Shown: positions 24,482 through 31,552 of the stretch, one piece after another
How positions within the stretch are numbered: position 1 is the first letter of the stretch
Layout of the letters: the number at the start of each line of letters is the position of its first letter
Assembly: GCF_014649015.1 (NCBI RefSeq)
Contig: NZ_BMSF01000004.1
Span: 310,001-374,000, forward strand
From: Streptomyces narbonensis
GTDB lineage: Bacteria; Actinomycetota; Actinomycetes; Streptomycetales; Streptomycetaceae
DNA length: 64,000 nucleotides
Direction: 5' to 3'
The notes under the pieces: model-generated
Told to the model about the DNA's origin: nothing
What the model saw: the letters and a program-made list of their open reading frames with translations, nothing else
Database searches by the model: none
Program-made: the position numbers and the translations under genes

Positions 24482-25542
24482 ACCACGCCCACCAGGGCGC
24501 AACCACGCAGGTCAGCACAGCCAGAGGGAACGGGTCGGACATGGTGTCGCAGGAACCGCGCGGTCTGTTCGAGCGGATGGAAGACCACCAGGTCGCGATC
24601 TACCTCGCCGCCATGGCCCTCGGCGGCCTCCTCGGCTGGGCGGCGCCCGGCGCCGGCCCCGCCCTGGAGCACGCCATCAACCCCGTCCTCGGCGCGCTGC
24701 TGTTCGTCACCTTCCTCCAGGTCCCGGCCGCCGATCTACTCCGTTCGCTGCGTGACGGCCGGTTCCTGTCCGCCGCGATGGCCGTGAACTTCGGCGTCGT
24801 ACCGCTCGTCGTGGCGGCCCTGTTCACGTTCCTGCCCGCCGACCAGGCGGTCCGGATCGGCGTCCTGCTGGTCCTGCTGTGCCCGTGCGTGGACTACGTG
24901 ATCGTCTTCAGCGGCCTGGCCGGCGGAGACAGCCGCCGCCTGCTGGCCGCCACGCCGCTCCTGCTCGTCGCACAGATGCTGCTCCTACCCGGCTTCCTCT
25001 ACCTGTTCATGGGCCCGGAACTCGGCGACATCGTCGAGGCGGGCCCCTTCCTCGAAGCCTTCCTCTTCCTGATCGTCATCCCGCTCGCTCTGGCCTGGGC
25101 TCTGCAGGCGTGGGCCGCGCGCCGTCCGGCCGGCCAGAAGGTCTCCGACGCTGCGACCACCACGATGGTGCCGCTGATGGCCGCCACATTGGTCACGGTT
25201 GTCGCCTCCCAGATCCCCAAGCTGGACGGCCGTCTCGGCGACGTGGCGGCCGTCGTCCCCGTGTACGCCGTCTTCCTGATCGTCATGGCCTTCGCCGGGC
25301 GTCTGGTGGCCCGTCTCTTCCGGCTCGACGTCCCTGCCTCCCGGGCCGTCGTCTTCACCGGCGCGACACGCAATTCCCTCGTCGTCCTGCCCCTCGCCCT
25401 GGCCCTGCCCGACGATCTGGCCGTGGCCGCGGTCGTCGTGGTCACCCAGACGCTCGTCGAGGTCATCGGCATGGTCGCCTACGTACGCCTCGTTCCGCGC
25501 CTCGTCCCGGACCGGGACCGGACGCCGGTCAGGGCCGGCTGA
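24478..25542 (+). CDS. ACR3/BASS superfamily metalloid transporter
   Basis: About 354 residues and ten hydrophobic helices. FERMEDHQVAIYLAAMALGG opens the first helix, then NPVLGALLFVTFLQVPAADLL, LLVLLCPCVDYVIVFSGLAGG (a Cys pair in TM4, as in ACR3) and VVFTGATRNSLVVLPLALAL. It is of the type annotated as arsenic resistance or bile-acid:sodium symporter-like. The ATG at 24478 overlaps the previous stop (ATGA); the ATG at 24541 is a shorter alternative that removes 21 polar residues. Substrate may be As(III), a methylated arsenical or another soft metal complex. Confidence 0.78.
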   Translation: MNHAHQGATTQVSTARGNGSDMVSQEPRGLFERMEDHQVAIYLAAMALGGLLGWAAPGAGPALEHAINPVLGALLFVTFLQVPAADLLRSLRDGRFLSAAMAVNFGVVPLVVAALFTFLPADQAVRIGVLLVLLCPCVDYVIVFSGLAGGDSRRLLAATPLLLVAQMLLLPGFLYLFMGPELGDIVEAGPFLEAFLFLIVIPLALAWALQAWAARRPAGQKVSDAATTTMVPLMAATLVTVVASQIPKLDGRLGDVAAVVPVYAVFLIVMAFAGRLVARLFRLDVPASRAVVFTGATRNSLVVLPLALALPDDLAVAAVVVVTQTLVEVIGMVAYVRLVPRLVPDRDRTPVRAG

Positions 25543-25927
25543 GGATGGTGCAGATCTCGCCCTCGGAACACGAGTCGGGATCGGTCACCGCAGCCCGCCG
25601 AGCCAGCTCCTGAAGCTCCGTACGAGCCTCGCGCAGTTCGGTCATGCGCCGGTCGATCTCCGCCAGATGCTGGTCGATGAGCCTACCGACCCGGGCACAC
25701 GGCGCTTGCCCACTGTCCCGCAGGGTGAGTACGGAGCGGATCTCGGCGAGCGTCAGCCCGGCGGCCTGGGCATCGCGGATGAAGCCGAGCCGGGCGAGCG
25801 TCTGCTGCGGATAGTCGCGGTAGCCGCCTGAGGTACGCGGAGGCGCGGGCAGAAGTCCGGCCTGCTCGTAGAACCTGATCGTCTTGGCGGTCAGCCCGCC
25901 CGCCGCCGCCAGCTCGCCGATACGCAT
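25529..25927 (-). CDS. MerR-family heavy-metal regulator
   Basis: 132 residues. The N-terminal HTH is MRIGELAAAGGLTAKTIRFY, followed by EQAGLLPAPPRTSGGYRDYP. The coiled dimer helix ends near residue 110, and metal-ligand cysteines are found at APCARVG and in the C-terminal DSCSEGEICTIL. This matches mercury- or lead/cadmium-type MerR sensors. It is divergent from the merB fusion, with a palindromic promoter in between, and its 3' end overlaps the end of the transporter gene by 14 bp. Confidence 0.85.
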   Translation of the reverse strand: MRIGELAAAGGLTAKTIRFYEQAGLLPAPPRTSGGYRDYPQQTLARLGFIRDAQAAGLTLAEIRSVLTLRDSGQAPCARVGRLIDQHLAEIDRRMTELREARTELQELARRAAVTDPDSCSEGEICTILSRP

Positions 25928-25944
25928 ACCTCCACGCTAACGCC

Positions 25945-25975
25945 TTGACCTTCCAGCGCACTGGAAGGTCTACGG
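25945..25975 (+). promoter_or_regulatory. MerR-type promoter of the merB fusion gene
   Basis: TTGACC (25945-25950) is followed after 19 bp by CTACGG. The spacer carries an inverted repeat with arms ACCTTCCAG and CTGGAAGGT (25948-25969). The layout is the same as at 23320-23350, differing mainly in the centre of the dyad, so related regulators with distinguishable specificity are likely. Confidence 0.78.
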
Positions 25976-26012
25976 TCGAAGCGACAGGCCAGTGACCGGG
26001 AGGACGGCGGAC

Positions 26013-26993
26013 ATGCGGATCACGATTCTGACGGTGCCGGACTGCCCGAACGCACCGGTCGTACGCGAGCGGATCACGGCCGCGCTCGACGGCCGGAGCG
26101 CCGAGGTGGAGCTCATCGAGGTACGCGAGGACGCCGAAGCCGCCCGCTGGGGGATGACAGGATCGCCGACAGTGCTCCTCGACGGCGCCGACCCATTCGC
26201 TGTACCCGGCGCCCCGACGAGCGTGTCCTGCCGCCTCTACCGCGATGCGGACGGCCGCGCGGACGGGGCGCCCAGCGTCCAGTCCCTGCGCCAGGCGTTG
26301 TCTGGCACGACTCCTGCCCCAGCCACGGAGGAACTGGAGTGCTGCGAGGCGGACCTGCTGGATCCGATCGGCCGGGCCGGCCGCGGCCGACGTGCCCCGG
26401 CCGAACGCGGACTGCGCGCCGTCCACCAGGCGGTACTGCGGCACTTCGCCACCCACGGCACGGCACCGCGGCCGGCCGCGCTGGAATCCGCGGCCGCCCT
26501 CGCGGGCCGCACCGCCACCGACGTACTGGCGGAGCTGGACCGTGAGGACTTCCTGGCCCTCGACGAAGAGGGGCGGATCCGGGCGGCCTACCCGTTCTCG
26601 GCGGTCGAGACCCCGCACCGGGTCCGGCTGGCGAGTGGAGTGGAAGCGTGGTCGATGTGTGCCGTCGACGCCCTCGGCATCAGCGCCATGCTCGACGGCC
26701 AGGACATACGAATCTCCTCCTCCGACCCTGTCAGCGGCGAGCCGGTGACCGTCACCTTCGCCGATGGCAACCCGCTGTGGGAGCCGGTGGACGCGGTCGT
26801 CTTCATCGGTCGCCGCGAAGGCAGCGGGCCCGCTGCCACGGTGTGCTGTGACGCGCTGAACTTCTTCACCGGCCGCGCCACGGCCGAGCGGTGGCAGCGA
26901 GAGAACTCCGAGGTCGGCGGTCAGATCGTCAGCCAGGACCGTGCTGTGCAGATCGGGCAGCAGACCTTCGGCCCGCTGCTCCAGAACGACTGA
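26013..26993 (+). CDS. merB: Organomercurial lyase fused to thioredoxin-like domain
   Basis: 326 residues. Residues 1-100 form a thioredoxin-like domain (MRITILTVPDCPNAPVVRER, WGMTGSPTVLLDG). Residues 130-326 are alkylmercury lyase: a winged-helix-like part with DVLAELDREDFLALDEEGRI, then SMCAVDALGISAM giving Cys216 and Asp219, and VCCDALNFF giving Cys278/Cys279. These correspond to the catalytic Cys96, Asp99 and Cys159 of plasmid MerB, which break C-Hg bonds by protonolysis. ATG chosen because GGGAGG lies nine bases upstream; a GTG at 25992 is less likely. No merA is found in the window. Confidence 0.92.
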   Translation: MRITILTVPDCPNAPVVRERITAALDGRSAEVELIEVREDAEAARWGMTGSPTVLLDGADPFAVPGAPTSVSCRLYRDADGRADGAPSVQSLRQALSGTTPAPATEELECCEADLLDPIGRAGRGRRAPAERGLRAVHQAVLRHFATHGTAPRPAALESAAALAGRTATDVLAELDREDFLALDEEGRIRAAYPFSAVETPHRVRLASGVEAWSMCAVDALGISAMLDGQDIRISSSDPVSGEPVTVTFADGNPLWEPVDAVVFIGRREGSGPAATVCCDALNFFTGRATAERWQRENSEVGGQIVSQDRAVQIGQQTFGPLLQND

Positions 26994-27068
26994 CACACGG
27001 CGGCATTCGGTGAGAGACCGCTCCCCAGCGGGCATCATCCAAGCCCGGGCGACGAGAGCGGGCAGGCC

Positions 27069-27617
27069 ATGACGAACGATGACCCCATGGACCGGCAGGC
27101 CGTGCACGACGACTACGAGCGCGCCCGGCAGACCTTTCGCCAGCTCCTCGACACGGCCTCGAAGGACGACCTGGCCCGGCCCACTCGTGGCACCAAGTGG
27201 ACCAATGAGCAGCTGCTGTGGCACATGCTCTTCGGTTACATGGTCGTCCGGGCGCTGCTGATCCTGGTCCGCACATTCGGCCGGCTCCCGCGCAGGGTGA
27301 GCAAGGTGTTCGCGCGGGTGCTGGACGCTGCCACCGTGCCGTTCGATCTGGTCAACTACCTAGGTCCGTGCGGGGCGGTGAAGGTGTACGGGCCGCGCCG
27401 CATGGCCGCAACCTTCGACCGGGTCACCAGGACCCTGGAGCGCAGGCTGGCCGAGGAATCCGAAGCCGGTCTGGCACGCGGCATGCACTACCCCGTCCGC
27501 TGGGACCCCTTCTTCCAGGACTACATGACCCTCGCGGACATCTACCGCTACCCGACCCGGCACTTCGACTTCCACCACCGCCAACTCACCCTCGGCGACG
27601 GGAAAGCGTTCAGCTGA
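27069..27617 (+). CDS. DinB-like four-helix-bundle protein
   Basis: 182 residues, mostly helical. DYERARQTFRQLLDTASKDD, then GTKWTNEQLLWHMLFGYMVV is the DinB/mycothiol-dependent maleylpyruvate-isomerase type start, with His in LLWHM; YRYPTRHFDFHHRQLTLG near the C-terminus supplies further histidines for a metal site. Actinobacterial members often use mycothiol or bacillithiol, so a thiol-dependent detoxification role would fit the metal island. This is inference. It follows merB by 75 bp in the same direction and overlaps the convergent arsN1 by 8 bp. Confidence 0.72.
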   Translation: MTNDDPMDRQAVHDDYERARQTFRQLLDTASKDDLARPTRGTKWTNEQLLWHMLFGYMVVRALLILVRTFGRLPRRVSKVFARVLDAATVPFDLVNYLGPCGAVKVYGPRRMAATFDRVTRTLERRLAEESEAGLARGMHYPVRWDPFFQDYMTLADIYRYPTRHFDFHHRQLTLGDGKAFS

Positions 27618-28110
27618 TCGCCGGGCTGCGACGCTCCAGCAGGACCACGTCGCGCCAGCGGCCGTGGTGGCGGCCAATGCGCTCACGCGTCCCGATGACC
27701 CGGAAGCCGGCCCGTTCGTGGACGGCGAGGCTGGCGGCGTTCTCGGGGAAGACGCCGGACTGGATCGTCCAGATCCCCGCCGCCTCCGTGGAGTCGACGA
27801 GCGCCTTCAGGAGCGCGGAGGCGACGCCCCGGCCCCGGGCGTCCGGGTGGACGTACACCGAGTGCTCGACGACGCCGGCGTACGCGCACCGGTCCGAGAC
27901 CTTGGTGGCGGCGACCCAGCCGAGCACCCGGCCCTCCTCGTCGAGCGCGGCGAAACGGTGCTCGGCCAGCTTGGCCGTATCGAACTGCTCCCAGGCCGGG
28001 GCGGTGGTCTCGAAGGTGGCGTTGCCCTCGTCGATCCCTGCCTGGTAGATCGCGATGACCTCGTCAGCGTGTGCGGCGGTGAGCGGCACCACCATGGCGG
28101 CGGCGGTCAC
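27610..28110 (-). CDS. arsN1: ArsN1-like GNAT N-acetyltransferase
   Basis: 166 residues close to phosphinothricin acetyltransferase in pattern: VPLTAAHADEVIAIYQAGID, EGNATFETTAP, the acetyl-CoA loop VYVHPDARGRGVASALLKAL and TIQSGVFPENAASLAVHERA. In ars operons this type, ArsN1, acetylates the organoarsenical arsinothricin. The GTG start overlaps the stop of the arsR gene upstream (GTGA). ATG at 28095 is an alternative. Substrate assignment rests on context. Confidence 0.78.
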   Translation of the reverse strand: MTAAAMVVPLTAAHADEVIAIYQAGIDEGNATFETTAPAWEQFDTAKLAEHRFAALDEEGRVLGWVAATKVSDRCAYAGVVEHSVYVHPDARGRGVASALLKALVDSTEAAGIWTIQSGVFPENAASLAVHERAGFRVIGTRERIGRHHGRWRDVVLLERRSPAIS

Positions 28111-28469
28111 GCGGCGGCGGCCTTGGTCAGCAGCTGCCCCATCGCCGCCAGGACGGCCGGCTCGACTCGGTAGTAGACCCAGGTGCCACGCCGCTCGGAG
28201 GAGAGCAACCCGGCTTCCTTGAGCTTCTTCAGGTGGTGGGAGACGGTCGGCTGCGAGACGCCGACGTCGGAGATGTCGCAGACGCACGCCTCGCCACCCT
28301 CGTGCGAGACGACGGCCGAGAACAGCCGCAGCCGGACCGGATCGCCCAGGGCCTTGAACATGACGGCGGTCCGTTCTGCCTCCTCCGCCGTCAGAGGACG
28401 CTCGGTCAGCGGCGGGCAGCACGGCTGGACGACGGGCTCCAGCAGCGGCAGCGTTCTCATATTCGACAT
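28107..28469 (-). CDS. arsR: ArsR-family repressor with CxC site (second arsR)
   Basis: 120 residues. The winged helix is clear: TAVMFKALGDPVRLRLFSAV, then EACVCDISDVGVSQPTVSHH as the metal-binding and recognition helix, then the wing RGTWVYYRV. Cysteines in CVCD and the N-terminal VQPCCPP are candidate As(III) ligands. Two ATGs (28469 and 28460) are possible; the operator palindrome covers the first, so the message is probably leaderless. First gene before arsN1 on the minus strand, just downstream of the flavoprotein gene. Confidence 0.88.
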   Translation of the reverse strand: MSNMRTLPLLEPVVQPCCPPLTERPLTAEEAERTAVMFKALGDPVRLRLFSAVVSHEGGEACVCDISDVGVSQPTVSHHLKKLKEAGLLSSERRGTWVYYRVEPAVLAAMGQLLTKAAAA

Positions 28470-28493
28470 GTGTCTATGTTGACACATGTCGAA
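28462..28493. promoter_or_regulatory. ArsR operator, 13-bp perfect arms
   Basis: TTCGACATGTGTC (28462-28474) and GACACATGTCGAA (28481-28493) are exact inverted copies around TATGTT. The dyad overlaps the arsR start codon region. Its core GTCTATGTTGAC recurs exactly at 29583-29594 in the next divergent promoter, arguing for one repressor acting at both. Confidence 0.75.
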
Positions 28494-28515
28494 CCAGAGG
28501 GGCAGGCGCGCAGGG

Positions 28516-29559
28516 TCACGAGCGGCGCAGTTGCCCGGCCAGCCGCCGTGCGGCGCGGCCGACCCCGCGGAGGGAGGCGGAGGACAGGCTCCGCTGCCAC
28601 TCCAGCCCGAGGTGGGCGAGGCGGGGGTGTGCGAGTGAGGCGCCGTCGCGTTGGCGTGGCCGGCCGTCCTCGCCGAGGGCGTCAAGCGGGGCGAGGTAGT
28701 CAAGGTCGGGTCGATAGCCGGTGGCCAGGACGATCGCGTCCACGCCCTCCTTCGTTCCGTCGGCCCAGGTGACCGTCGGGCCGTCGACGTCCGTGAACAT
28801 CGGGCGGCGGTCCGGCGCCTGCGCGGCCAGGGCGGCCCGGTATCGGCCGTCGTCGATGACCGCCATCGTGGCCAGCCTGCGCTGGAAGCGGGCGAGCGGC
28901 GCCGAGTCCAATCCGGTGGCGTTCAGCCAGAAGTGAAGGTCCCGCCCGAGCGGTCGCTGCGGGAACCACCGCACCGGTGCGCGACTGGCCAGGCTCACCC
29001 GGGCGACCCGCGCGAGCTCGGCGGCCACCTGCACCGCCGAGTTCCCCGCGCCGACGACCACAACGCGCTGCCCCGAGAACGGCTCCGGCCTGCGGTACTC
29101 CGAGACGTGCAGCACCATGCCAGTGAAGGTGTCGAGCCCGGGCAGGGCGGGCCGGTTCGGCCGGCCGAAACCGCCGGTGGCCGTGACGACCGCCCGCGCC
29201 CCGAGCTGCCGCCCGTCCACCGTCCGCAGCGTGAATCCCTCCCCGTCCGCACGTACGGAGGAGATCTGCCGGCCGGTACGGATGTCCGCGTCCAGGCGCT
29301 CGGCGTACCGGAGCAGGTAGGCCACCACCTCGTCCCGGTGCGGATACCGGTCGGGATCCCCGCCGAACGGCAGGCCCGGCAGCGAGCTGTACCGGGCCGG
29401 AGAGAACAGGGTGAGGCTGTCGTAGTACCGCGGCCACGACCCCGCCGCCTGCCCCGACGCCTCCAGCACCACAGGCGTCAGGCCCTCCCGGCACAGGTGG
29501 TACGCCGCGGCCAGGCCCGACTGGCCGCCGCCGATCACGGCGACGTCGACGTGCTCCAT
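28516..29559 (-). CDS. Flavin monooxygenase, ArsO-like (second copy)
   Basis: 347 residues with FAD motif VAVIGGGQSGLAAAYHLCRE, the flavin loop SLTLFSPARYSSLPGLPFGG, NADPH motif RVVVVGAGNSAVQVAAELAR and the late ATGYRPDLDYLAPL block. It is a diverged paralogue of the arsO product at 22265-23323. ATG at 29559 follows GGAGG by six bases. It is divergent from the flavoprotein-arsI-MFS set, with an ArsR-type operator between, and is followed by arsR2 and arsN1 on the same strand. Confidence 0.8.
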   Translation of the reverse strand: MEHVDVAVIGGGQSGLAAAYHLCREGLTPVVLEASGQAAGSWPRYYDSLTLFSPARYSSLPGLPFGGDPDRYPHRDEVVAYLLRYAERLDADIRTGRQISSVRADGEGFTLRTVDGRQLGARAVVTATGGFGRPNRPALPGLDTFTGMVLHVSEYRRPEPFSGQRVVVVGAGNSAVQVAAELARVARVSLASRAPVRWFPQRPLGRDLHFWLNATGLDSAPLARFQRRLATMAVIDDGRYRAALAAQAPDRRPMFTDVDGPTVTWADGTKEGVDAIVLATGYRPDLDYLAPLDALGEDGRPRQRDGASLAHPRLAHLGLEWQRSLSSASLRGVGRAARRLAGQLRRS

Positions 29560-29573
29560 GAACAACCTCCATT

Positions 29574-29604
29574 TTGATGAATGTCTATGTTGACGCTCAT
29601 CGAA
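29574..29604. promoter_or_regulatory. Second ArsR operator between divergent flavoprotein genes
   Basis: The imperfect dyad TTGATGAATGTC / GACGCTCATCGAA flanks the same TATGTT centre as the operator at 28462-28493. The shared 12-mer GTCTATGTTGAC strongly suggests control by the product of the 28107-28469 gene. The site is 15 bp upstream of the minus-strand flavoprotein start. Confidence 0.65.
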
Positions 29605-29661
29605 TCAGGTGCCATGCTGAACCCGCAAGAGATCGACAGACGTCGAAGCAAGGAGATCGTC

Positions 29662-31041
29662 ATGAACGCCATCGCCCGCGAGCAGCTGCCCGTCCTGGTC
29701 ATCGGAGCCGGCCCCGCCGGCCTGGCCGCTGCCGCCCACCTCGTCGACCGCGGCCTTGAGCCCCTGGTCCTCGAAGCGGGCGAGCAGGCGGGGGCGTCGG
29801 TGCGCGAGTGGTCGCACGTGCGGCTCTTCTCCACCTGGGGAGAGGCCACCGACCCGGCCGCCGAGAAGCTCCTGGCCCCCAACGGCTGGGTGAAGCCCGA
29901 TGCGAAGACGTACCCGACGGGCGGCGACTGGGCGGAGCGGTACCTCCAGCCGCTCGCCGACACCCTGGGCGACCGCGTCCGGCTCGGCGCCCGGGTCACC
30001 GGGGTCTCCCGCGCGGGGCGCGACCGGATCGTCGACGCCGACCGCGAGGACCAGCCCTTCACCGTCCACGTCACGTACGCGGACGGCCGCGAGGAGCGGA
30101 TCTTCGCCCGCGCCGTGATCGACGCCTCCGGCACTTGGTCCACCCCGAGCCCGGCCGGCGGCGACGGCCTCCCCGCCCTCGGCGAGCGCGCCGCGACCGA
30201 CCGGATCTCCTACCGCGTCCCCGACCTCAAGGACCCGGCGACCAGGGCCCGCTACGCGGGCAGGCGCACCGCCGTCATCGGCTCCGGCGCCTCCGCCTTC
30301 ACCGCCCTCGCGACCCTCGCCGACCTCGCGAAGTCACAAGACGGGGCCGGCACGCACGCCACCTGGATCCTGCGCCGCGGCATCTCCGGCTCCACCTTCG
30401 GCGGCGGCGCCGCCGACCAGCTCCCCGCCCGCGGCGCCCTCGGCCTCGCCGCCAAGGCCGCCGTCGACGAAGGCCACGCCGACGCCGTCACCGGCTTCCG
30501 GGCCGCCGCGTTCGAGCGCGACGGCGAGCAGCTCGTCCTGGTCGCGGAGGACGGCCGCCGGCTCGACCCGGTCGACGAGGTCATCGTCCTCACCGGCTTC
30601 CGCCCCGACCTCTCTTTCCTCGACGAGCTCCGCCTCGGCCTCGACGAACGCCTCCAGGCCCCCACCGCCCTCGCCCCGCTCATCGACCCCAACCAGCACT
30701 CCTGCGGCACCATCTACCCCCACGGGGCGAAGGAGCTCTCCCACCCGGAGGAGGGCCTGTACCTGGTCGGCATGAAGTCCTACGGCCGCGCCCCGACCTT
30801 CCTCGCCCTCACCGGCTACGAGCAGGTCCGCTCCGTCGTCGCCGCCATCGCCGGCGACCACGAGTCCGCCGAGCGCGTCGAACTCGTCCTCCCCGAGACC
30901 GGGGTCTGCGGCGGCGCCGGCCTCTTCGACGACCAGTCGGCCGACGACACCCCGACCGACGGCGGCGGCTGCTACACACCGGCCCCCGCGCTCATCCTGC
31001 TCGGCGCCGGCTCCCCGGCGGCCACCACCGGCAGCTGCTGA
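29662..31041 (+). CDS. NAD(P)/FAD-dependent oxidoreductase of organoarsenical type cluster
   Basis: 459 residues. The FAD fold is VLVIGAGPAGLAAAAHLVDR, followed by SHVRLFSTWGEATDPAAEKL, a second nucleotide site at RRTAVIGSGASAFTALATLA, and a C-terminal tail with Cys in NQHSCGTIYP, GVCGGAGLF, GGGCYTP and the final TGSC. The many cysteines near the end suit arsenical or metal binding. AAGGAG precedes the ATG at a proper distance. Together with arsI and the MFS gene it forms a rightward operon behind the ArsR operator. The precise reaction is not known to me. Confidence 0.75.
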   Translation: MNAIAREQLPVLVIGAGPAGLAAAAHLVDRGLEPLVLEAGEQAGASVREWSHVRLFSTWGEATDPAAEKLLAPNGWVKPDAKTYPTGGDWAERYLQPLADTLGDRVRLGARVTGVSRAGRDRIVDADREDQPFTVHVTYADGREERIFARAVIDASGTWSTPSPAGGDGLPALGERAATDRISYRVPDLKDPATRARYAGRRTAVIGSGASAFTALATLADLAKSQDGAGTHATWILRRGISGSTFGGGAADQLPARGALGLAAKAAVDEGHADAVTGFRAAAFERDGEQLVLVAEDGRRLDPVDEVIVLTGFRPDLSFLDELRLGLDERLQAPTALAPLIDPNQHSCGTIYPHGAKELSHPEEGLYLVGMKSYGRAPTFLALTGYEQVRSVVAAIAGDHESAERVELVLPETGVCGGAGLFDDQSADDTPTDGGGCYTPAPALILLGAGSPAATTGSC

Positions 31042-31077
31042 CCCCGCCCACCCACCCGCCCACAGCTGGAGGAAACG

Positions 31078-31545
31078 ATGTCCCGAGTACAGCTCGCCCT
31101 GCGCGTCCCCGACCTTGCGGCATCCATCGCCTTCTACACCAAGCTCTTCGGCACCGAACCGGCCAAGCTCCGTGACGGCTACGCCAACTTCGCCATCACG
31201 GAACCGCCGCTCAAGCTCGTCCTCATCGAAGGCACCGAAGGCGAGGACACCCGCCTGGACCACCTCGGCGTGGAAGTCGAGACCACCGACGCCGTCCACG
31301 CCGCCACCACCCGGCTGAGCGGCGAGGGCCTCCCGACGAGGGAGGAGAACGACACCACCTGCTGCTACGCCGTCCAGGACAAGGTGTGGGTCACCGGCCC
31401 CGGCCGTGAGCCGTGGGAGGTGTACGTCGTCAAGGCCGACGCCGACACCCTGACCAAGCAGCAAGGCAGCACCTGTTGCTCCAGCACGTCGGCCACCGCC
31501 GAGAACGGTACGAGCGAGCCGGTCACCGCCGGCGGCTGCTGCTGA
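31078..31545 (+). CDS. arsI: ArsI/CadI-type C-As lyase (VOC fold)
   Basis: 155 residues with the vicinal-oxygen-chelate fold. Metal ligands expected for ArsI are in place: Gln5 (RVQLAL), His62 (RLDHLGVEVE) and Glu114 (EPWEVYVVK). The arsenic-binding pair Cys95-Cys96 lies in the loop DTTCCYAVQDKVWV. Known ArsI enzymes use Fe(II) and O2 to cleave the C-As bond of trivalent methyl- and aromatic arsenicals. A Ser/Thr-rich tail ends in two more Cys pairs (STCCSS and GGCC). The final product As(III) could leave by Acr3. Confidence 0.87.
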   Translation: MSRVQLALRVPDLAASIAFYTKLFGTEPAKLRDGYANFAITEPPLKLVLIEGTEGEDTRLDHLGVEVETTDAVHAATTRLSGEGLPTREENDTTCCYAVQDKVWVTGPGREPWEVYVVKADADTLTKQQGSTCCSSTSATAENGTSEPVTAGGCC

Positions 31546-31552
31546 CCTCGCG

